Part shown: positions 52,742-57,465 of the stretch, piece after piece
Layout: the number at the start of each line of letters is the position of its first letter
Position numbering within the stretch: the stretch's first letter is position 1
IMG/VR virus record: IMGVR_UViG_3300013132_000059
Coordinates: 1-57,465 of that record
DNA length: 57,465 nt
Direction: 5' to 3' (one strand)
From: a virus
Notes under the pieces: model-generated
The model's input: the letters and a program-made list of their open reading frames with translations, nothing else
Told to the model about the DNA's origin: nothing
The model's database searches: none
Program-made: the position numbers and the translations under genes

Positions 52742-54481
52742 ATGAGTTGGCGAAGATATTTCACACCTGTTAACAACGATGATCAAGGTGGTAATTTAAG
52801 TCCATTAACTACTAAAAATGGTAATAGACCTGGACCTGCACGTAGCAACTACAGCAGTTTTCTTCCTGACATTTACACTGGTACCCCTAATCGTATTGAA
52901 AGATATATGCAATATGATACAATGGATATGGATCCAGAAGTTAATAGTGCCCTTGACATACTTGCAGAATTTTGTACACAAAAGAATAGAGAAAATAATA
53001 CAACTTTTAGCCTAAGTTTTAAAGATCGTGCCACAAATACAGAGATACGTGTGCTACGTGAATACTTACAACAATGGTTTAAACTACAACAATTTGACAC
53101 AAGATTTTTCCGTATAGTAAGAAATACTTTAAAGTTTGGTGATGCTTTTTTTATTCGTGATCCTGAAACACAAAAGTGGTTTTATATAGATCCTAGCAAA
53201 TTAGTTAAAATTATTGTTAACGAAAGTGATGGTAAAAAGCCAGAACAATATGTTATACGTGACATAAATCCTAATTTTAAAAATCTTGTAGCAACTCAAA
53301 TACAACAAAGTCCGCATCAAACTAACAATAGAGGTAGTAATTATATTGCTGGTGGTGGTATGGCTCGTGGGGCTACAGGAGCATATCCAACTCAGTATGG
53401 TGATCGTTTTAGTTTGAACGAAAATGAGCAGGCAATTGATGCTGCTCATGTAATACACTTGAGTTTAAGTGAAGGCCTTGACAACAACTATCCATTTGGT
53501 AATAGTCTTCTTGAACAAGTTTTTAAAACATACAAGCAAAAAGAATTACTTGAAGATGCTATTCTAATCTATCGTATACAACGTGCTCCAGAACGTAGAA
53601 TTTTCTATATTGATGTGGGAAATATGCCCAGTCATATGGCTATGAGCTTTGTTGAGCGTGTAAAGAATGAAATACATCAGAGACGTATACCTAGTCAAAA
53701 TGGTGGCGGCGCCAACATTATTGACAGTGCCTATAACCCATTAAGCATAGGTGAAGACTACTTCTTCCCACAGACAGAAGGAGGTAGAGGAAGTAAAGTA
53801 GATACACTAGCAGGTGGTACAAACCTTGGTGAAATTGATGATTTAAGATATTTTACAAATAAATTATTTAGAGCATTACGTATACCCAGCAGTTATTTGC
53901 CCAGTGGTCCAGATGATGGACAGCAACAGTACAATGATGGTCGTGTAGGCACTGCTTATATTCAAGAACTACGTTTTAACAATTACTGTATGCGACTACA
54001 AAACCTGTTGACTAGTGTGTTTGATGAGGAATTTAAGAGATTTTTACATTATCGTGGTGTAAACATTGATACTAGTCTATTTGAATTAAAGTTTCAAGCA
54101 CCACTTAATTTTGCTGCTTATCGTCAAAGTGAGATGGATGGACAGCGCATCAACACCTTCAATACCATACAGGCTGTGCCCTATATCAGTAAGCGTTTTG
54201 CCTTGAAGAGATTCCTTGGTTTAAGTGAAGAAGAGATGGCGGAAAACGAAAACTTATGGCGTCAAGAGAAAGGCATGGCACCTATTACTGGCACTGATGC
54301 TAGTGGTGAACTACGTGGTGCAGGACTAAGTGCAGCAGGTATTGACAGCGATTTGGAGATGGCAAGTGATACTACAGCACCAGAGGATATGACAGCAGGT
54401 ATGCCTGGAAGTATGCCTCCAGGAACCGATACAGGTATGGGAATGGCGGCTCCAGCAGCGGCCAGCCCAGTGCCAATGTAA
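52742..54481 (+). CDS. gp20: Portal vertex protein gp20
   Basis: 579 residues (T4 has 524). Opening SWRRYFTPVNNDDQGGNLSP, then FLPDIYTGTPNRIERYMQYD, MDMDPEVNSALDILAEFCTQ, and the strongly conserved LLEDAILIYRIQRAPERRIF, YIDVGNMP. QEGGRGSKVDTL-type residues (TEGGRGSKVDTLAGGTNLGE) and FRALRIPSSYLPSG follow. It forms the dodecameric DNA channel and starts prohead assembly. The C-terminal 50 residues are Met/Pro/Gly-rich and probably disordered. Ten bases separate it from the tape-measure-like gene; its TAA is part of the next ATAAATA motif. Confidence 0.97.
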   Translation: MSWRRYFTPVNNDDQGGNLSPLTTKNGNRPGPARSNYSSFLPDIYTGTPNRIERYMQYDTMDMDPEVNSALDILAEFCTQKNRENNTTFSLSFKDRATNTEIRVLREYLQQWFKLQQFDTRFFRIVRNTLKFGDAFFIRDPETQKWFYIDPSKLVKIIVNESDGKKPEQYVIRDINPNFKNLVATQIQQSPHQTNNRGSNYIAGGGMARGATGAYPTQYGDRFSLNENEQAIDAAHVIHLSLSEGLDNNYPFGNSLLEQVFKTYKQKELLEDAILIYRIQRAPERRIFYIDVGNMPSHMAMSFVERVKNEIHQRRIPSQNGGGANIIDSAYNPLSIGEDYFFPQTEGGRGSKVDTLAGGTNLGEIDDLRYFTNKLFRALRIPSSYLPSGPDDGQQQYNDGRVGTAYIQELRFNNYCMRLQNLLTSVFDEEFKRFLHYRGVNIDTSLFELKFQAPLNFAAYRQSEMDGQRINTFNTIQAVPYISKRFALKRFLGLSEEEMAENENLWRQEKGMAPITGTDASGELRGAGLSAAGIDSDLEMASDTTAPEDMTAGMPGSMPPGTDTGMGMAAPAAASPVPM

Positions 54482-54487
54482 TAAATA
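54481..54487 (+). promoter_or_regulatory. Late-promoter-like ATAAATA abutting a start codon
   Basis: gtaATAAATACACT leads directly to the ATG at 54492 with four bases between motif and ATG and no ribosome site. It overlaps the portal stop codon, so it may also arise by chance from TAA plus A/T-rich sequence. Compare 46199-46205. Confidence 0.35.
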
Positions 54488-54491
54488 CACT

Positions 54492-54734
54492 ATGATTCTT
54501 CGAGAACTTTTTTACTTAGATCCTGAAACAAACAAAGTAGGCAACGACTTTAGGTTTGATTCAGCACGGGATCTTGAAGAATTACAGCGTAGTGACACAA
54601 GAAAAACTAGGTTGACACTAAAACAGATAAATGATTTACGTAAGTCTTCGGAAGCACACATTTTAGAAACAGAAGAAGAAATGGAATTTGTTCAAAAAAT
54701 GTATGGTACTGAACCTGCGCAGCCTGCCGCCTAA
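54492..54734 (+). CDS. Small hypothetical protein after portal, 80 aa
   Basis: Starts MILRELFYLDPETNKVGNDF and continues with a charged helix (LTLKQINDLRKSSEAHILET, then EEEMEFVQKMYG), ending AQPAA. Position between gp20 and the gp67-like core gene, and a length and charge like small prohead core proteins, make a role in head assembly possible. I do not recognise the family. No ribosome site is seen. Confidence 0.65.
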   Translation: MILRELFYLDPETNKVGNDFRFDSARDLEELQRSDTRKTRLTLKQINDLRKSSEAHILETEEEMEFVQKMYGTEPAQPAA

Positions 54735-54737
54735 ATA
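54732..54737 (+). promoter_or_regulatory. Late-promoter-like TAAATA before methyltransferase
   Basis: ccgcCTAAATAATT ends 17 bases before the ATG at 54755, and AAGGAAC lies between. The spacing matches the minus-strand set. The motif overlaps the TAA of the preceding gene and has C instead of A/T at its first position. Confidence 0.4.
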
Positions 54738-54754
54738 ATTTATAAGGAACAATT

Positions 54755-55360
54755 ATGCAACCATTTGAACATGGGCCTATTGAAGGTCTAATCTGTCAAC
54801 AACACAAAAATTTTCAACATCCTTTTCGTAAATTTTTCAATGAAGTAAAACCTACAACAGTAGTAGAAATTGGTATTGGACAAGGTGCTACAAGTCTAGC
54901 ATTAAACAGAATTTTAAAAGAAGTTGGTCATGAATATGAAATGATCAGTTATGAATTATACCCACAAGGATGGTATAGTAAGCTTAGTAATGAAGGCATT
55001 ACTGTTAGAATTTGTAATCTTTTTACAGATGATTATCAAAATATTCGTGATAGCAATCGAGATGAAATTGTAAATAACCTACAACGACCAGGTACAACTG
55101 TCCTACTCTGTGATGGTGGTTTAAAGAAAATGGAAGTAAATTTGCTTACAGATTATTTGAAGCCAGGTGACTTTGTAATGGCACATGATTATGTAAGAAA
55201 TAAAGAATATTTTGAAGAAGCCATTCATCGTCGCATATGGAATTGGTGTGAGATTACTGATGCTGACATTCAAGAAACTATTGATAGGAATAATCTTGAA
55301 GTTTATATGCGTGATGAATTTCAAAATGTAGCTTGGATGTGTCGTCGTAAACCACTATGA
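54755..55360 (+). CDS. Class I SAM-dependent methyltransferase-like protein
   Basis: 201 residues. VVEIGIGQGATSLALNRILK is motif I (SAM-binding glycine loop). EMISYELYP provides the acidic residue of motif II, and TTVLLCDGGLKKMEVNLLTD with KPGDFVMAHDYV gives the later strands. It resembles the cephalosporin-hydroxylase-like/MTase-24 group used on small molecules and sugars. ATG has AAGGAAC upstream. The stop overlaps the next gene (ATGA), so it probably acts with that protein, perhaps on a surface or nucleotide-linked sugar. It splits the usual portal-core-protease head cluster and looks like an accessory insertion. Confidence 0.7.
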   Translation: MQPFEHGPIEGLICQQHKNFQHPFRKFFNEVKPTTVVEIGIGQGATSLALNRILKEVGHEYEMISYELYPQGWYSKLSNEGITVRICNLFTDDYQNIRDSNRDEIVNNLQRPGTTVLLCDGGLKKMEVNLLTDYLKPGDFVMAHDYVRNKEYFEEAIHRRIWNWCEITDADIQETIDRNNLEVYMRDEFQNVAWMCRRKPL

Positions 55361-55944
55361 GACGAAATTTCGTGTTCGGCAATGGCAGAACACGATTAAA
55401 CATAGATTTCGATGAGGTTAGGCCGTATGGTTTAATCTACGCTTGTAATGCAGTATACAGAGAATATACTCCAGATTTTCTAGTATCAGTTGATCGTAAA
55501 ATGATTGATGAAATTGCTAAAAGCAATTATCAACTTAAACACGAAGTCTGGACTTATCCATTTGTGTCAAAATCTCATTATAAAAAATTTAATTTTATAG
55601 ATCCTAATTTAGGATGGAGCAGTGGTCCCACTGCTCTAAATTTGGCTACCAAAAATAAGCCTAATGAAATTTATATTTTTGGTTTTGATTTTGAAGGTTT
55701 AGAAGGCAAGTTAAACAATGTTTTTGCTGATACTGAAAACTATAAACGTAATGTGGACCCAGCAACCTACTATGGTAATTGGCACAAGCAAACAGAAACT
55801 ATAATTAAAGATAATCCTAATTTGAACTATATAAGAGTAAGCATTCCAAATTTCTTTAAACCAAAGTGGAGGTATGATAACTATTCTGAAATAAGTTATG
55901 AAGAATTTAGGAAATTATTAGAAGGATGGAAGAAAATACGCTAA
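55357..55944 (+). CDS. Sialyltransferase-like (GT42/DUF115-type) protein, 195 aa
   Basis: FVFGNGRTRLNIDFDEVRPY, then GLIYACNAVYREYTPDFLVS and VDRKMIDEI follow the N-terminal pattern of CstII-type sialyltransferases and DUF115 proteins: GNGPS-type loop, G-x-N with a cytidine-nucleotide pocket, and 'PD..vs.D'. SSGPTALNLATKNKPNEIYI with FGFDFEG is the second conserved block. It ends in a helical KLLEGWKKI. Such genes are frequent in marine T4-like phages, and the product's acceptor is not known. ATGA-coupled to the methyltransferase. Confidence 0.6.
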   Translation: MRRNFVFGNGRTRLNIDFDEVRPYGLIYACNAVYREYTPDFLVSVDRKMIDEIAKSNYQLKHEVWTYPFVSKSHYKKFNFIDPNLGWSSGPTALNLATKNKPNEIYIFGFDFEGLEGKLNNVFADTENYKRNVDPATYYGNWHKQTETIIKDNPNLNYIRVSIPNFFKPKWRYDNYSEISYEEFRKLLEGWKKIR

Positions 55945-55981
55945 TTTTCTGCCATTATATACCGTTTTTTACAGATATATG

Positions 55982-55988
55982 TAAATAT
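55982..55988 (+). promoter_or_regulatory. Late-promoter-like TAAATAT before prohead core gene
   Basis: atgTAAATATTAG lies 33 bases before the ATG at 56022 within a 77-base gap; AGGAG precedes the ATG by 7 bases. The gap holds no other recognisable element. Confidence 0.4.
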
Positions 55989-56021
55989 TAGTTGACAGCT
56001 CATTACCTATAGGAGACCAAA

Positions 56022-57125
56022 ATGGGAGATCGTTCAAAGTTCGAACAGATGCTTGAATACCTTATTAATGATGAGGAAACAAAAGCACGAGAGTTATTTC
56101 ATGATATAGTTGTGGCCAAGAGCCGCGAAATCTACGAGAATTTGTTAGCCGAAGACTTCGAAGAGGAAGAAGAAAGCCAAGAAGAAGGTCGTTATAACGA
56201 TGATGATGACGTAGAAGAGAATATGGGCATGATGCCACCTCCTGAAGAGGAAGGCATGATGGGTATGCAAGACGCCACAGATGACATGTTAGGCGACATA
56301 GAAGGCGGCGACGACATGGACGGTGACATGGACGATATGGGCGGCGACGACATGGACGGTGACATGGACATGGGTGCTGGTGGAGAAGAAGAACTTGGTG
56401 ACCGTCTAGATGACCTAGAATCAGAATTAGAAGCCTTAAGAGACGAATTCGAAAGCCTAATGGGTGACGAAGGCGGTGAAGAAGGTGATGACATGGGCGA
56501 CATGGACGATATGGGCGACATGGACGACGAAGCAGAAAAAGAGAATTTAGTTGTTGAACCAACAGTAGCTGGTGGTGCTACACCTGTAAGACAAGGTCCA
56601 CATGGCAATATCAAACAAGATACAAGAGACCGTGCTGCTATGGAAAAGCGTGGTGACGATGACGACGACGATGATGATGATGAGAAAACTGACGAAGATT
56701 TTATTCGTGAATATGTAGAAAAAGTAGGTGGTGGTAACTATAACACCTGGGGTAAGATGGGTGATGATGGTGCTAACACAAAGAGTATTATCGACAATAT
56801 GAAGAATGATATGGGCGGTACAACTGCTAACATTCTAAATGGCGGTGAATACAAGGGTAAAGAAGTAGGTGCTGGTAGTACAATTGAAGGCAATGGTGTT
56901 TTCAAACAAGGAAAGCCACAACTACAAGATGGTGGTAACATCAATGTTCCAGGCGGCAAGGCTGGTAAAACAGCGTTCAAGAAGAGAGAGCCAGGACATG
57001 GACCAGAGAAGAAAGGTCCAGCAGAAGGCCAAGGTTGGGGTTCAGGATCAGGTGGTCCACAAGGACAAGTAGGTGGTATTAATACTAAGAGTCCTATTAA
57101 TGGCGCACCAAAAAGAGCCAAGTAA
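56022..57125 (+). CDS. gp67: Acidic prohead core protein (gp67-like N-terminus)
   Basis: 367 residues. The first 45 (FEQMLEYLINDEETKARELF, then HDIVVAKSREIYENLLAED) resemble T4 gp67, an 80-residue internal core protein with a helical start and acidic tail. Here the acidic part is expanded into Asp/Met/Gly repeats (MDGDMDDMGGDDMDGDMDMG). A coiled segment follows (LDDLESELEALRDEFESLMG), then an Asp run near residue 212-220, then a basic Gly/Lys-rich end (PGHGPEKKGPAEGQGWGSGS). It lies between the portal and the protease as in T4 (20-67-68-21). The long C-terminus may combine gp67 and gp68 roles. Core proteins of this kind are cut by gp21 during maturation. Confidence 0.8.
   Translation: MGDRSKFEQMLEYLINDEETKARELFHDIVVAKSREIYENLLAEDFEEEEESQEEGRYNDDDDVEENMGMMPPPEEEGMMGMQDATDDMLGDIEGGDDMDGDMDDMGGDDMDGDMDMGAGGEEELGDRLDDLESELEALRDEFESLMGDEGGEEGDDMGDMDDMGDMDDEAEKENLVVEPTVAGGATPVRQGPHGNIKQDTRDRAAMEKRGDDDDDDDDDEKTDEDFIREYVEKVGGGNYNTWGKMGDDGANTKSIIDNMKNDMGGTTANILNGGEYKGKEVGAGSTIEGNGVFKQGKPQLQDGGNINVPGGKAGKTAFKKREPGHGPEKKGPAEGQGWGSGSGGPQGQVGGINTKSPINGAPKRAK
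56310..56530 (+). repeat. Low-complexity Asp/Met/Gly-coding repeats
   Basis: gacatggacggtgacatgga and close variants recur at about 56314-56370 and again at 56490-56528. They code MDGDMD/MGD steps in the core protein, and the long reverse-strand open frames here are their shadows. Confidence 0.8.
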
Positions 57126-57135
57126 ACACAGATAG

Positions 57136-57465
57136 ATGAGTTACTTACGAGAAAACTTGAGTTTCGATCAGGCGAGAGTCGTGGTCGAAAGTCAAGGTGA
57201 AAACGGCAAAGACCTTTATATGAAAGGTATTTGTATTCAAGGTGGTATCAAAAATGCCAACCAGAGAGTATATCCTGTTGATGAGATAGAGCGAGCTGTC
57301 AAAACTTTGAACGATCAAATCGCAGGAGGTTACAGCGTTCTCGGTGAAGTAGATCATCCAGATGACCTAAAGATCAATTTGGACCGTGTCAGTCACATGA
57401 TTACAGAAATGTGGATGGACGGTCCAAATGGTTATGGCAAGTTTAAGATACTGCCAACACCCATG
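57136..57465 (+). CDS. gp21: Prohead protease gp21 (3' end outside window)
   Basis: 110 codons visible from the ATG at 57136, 10 bases after the core protein stop. YMKGICIQGGIKNANQRVYP, then GEVDHPDDLKINLDRVSHMI and MDGPNGYGKFKILPTPM, form the N-terminal half of the T4 gp21/herpesvirus-fold serine protease. The His in EVDHPD is the expected catalytic histidine; the Ser lies beyond the window. It digests the core and trims head proteins during capsid maturation. Order portal, core, protease is as in T4. Confidence 0.95.
   Translation, partial: MSYLRENLSFDQARVVVESQGENGKDLYMKGICIQGGIKNANQRVYPVDEIERAVKTLNDQIAGGYSVLGEVDHPDDLKINLDRVSHMITEMWMDGPNGYGKFKILPTPM

Noticed and set aside
56065-57121. Long reverse-strand open frames opposite the acidic core gene
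   Set aside because: They are Ser/Pro/Arg-rich shadows of the Asp/Met/Gly codon repeats, without ribosome sites or fit to the plus-strand gene order.
1-57465. CRISPR arrays, insertion sequences or integrase/attachment sites
   Set aside because: The repeats found are all within genes and encode protein repeats; no spaced palindromic arrays, transposase or terminal inverted repeats were seen.

Overview
The window is part of the genome of a T4-like contractile-tailed phage (myovirus). The evidence is a set of T4 homologues in one stretch: baseplate proteins gp6, gp25, gp5, gp53 and a tube-cap protein; late sigma factor gp55; recombination nuclease gp47/gp46; gp26; portal gp20; an acidic gp67-like core protein; and prohead protease gp21. 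The DNA is AT-rich. The large repeat-rich structural proteins, Gly-x-Gln collagen-like fibre, twitch-type radical SAM enzyme and many sugar-transferase genes resemble marine T4-like phages (cyanophage and pelagiphage relatives). The host cannot be read from this sequence.

Layout. From 1 to 39886 all genes are on the minus strand and nearly gapless, many coupled by ATGA or TAATG overlaps. Read in transcription order from 39886 leftwards: tube-cap-like protein, gp53-like, hub protein, gp5, gp25, gp6, a 4280-residue giant structural protein, a collagen-like fibre, a subtilisin-like protease, a small structural protein, three paralogous fibre proteins, one further structural protein, then an accessory block of glycosyltransferases and a radical SAM enzyme cut by the window edge. 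From 39963 to 47142 genes are on the plus strand: gp55, gp47, gp46, a small conserved protein, two sugar-transferase-like genes, a GIY-YIG-like protein, a 434-base GC-richer non-coding region that looks like a structured RNA, and a hydrophobic protein of unknown role. From 47144 to 48204 (minus) lies gp26, followed in the -1 frame by a start-less open frame reached through a double slippery sequence. From 48262 to the end (plus): a tape-measure-like LysM protein, portal, a small protein, a methyltransferase, a sialyltransferase-like protein, a gp67-like core protein and the start of gp21.

How it fits together. Late transcription is probably driven by the gp55 encoded here acting on ATAAATA-type motifs, which recur at 18-20 bases before start codons of the structural operons and in the divergent gap at 48205-48261. 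The minus block builds baseplate and fibres; the right block builds tail length control and the capsid. Points most worth a second look: the predicted gp26 frameshift, the structured non-coding region, a glycosyltransferase split by tandem carbohydrate-binding-like modules that also occur in gp6 and the giant protein, and a cupredoxin-like domain with a full set of copper-ligand-type residues in the collagen fibre. All calls rest on reading the sequence; no database search was run.
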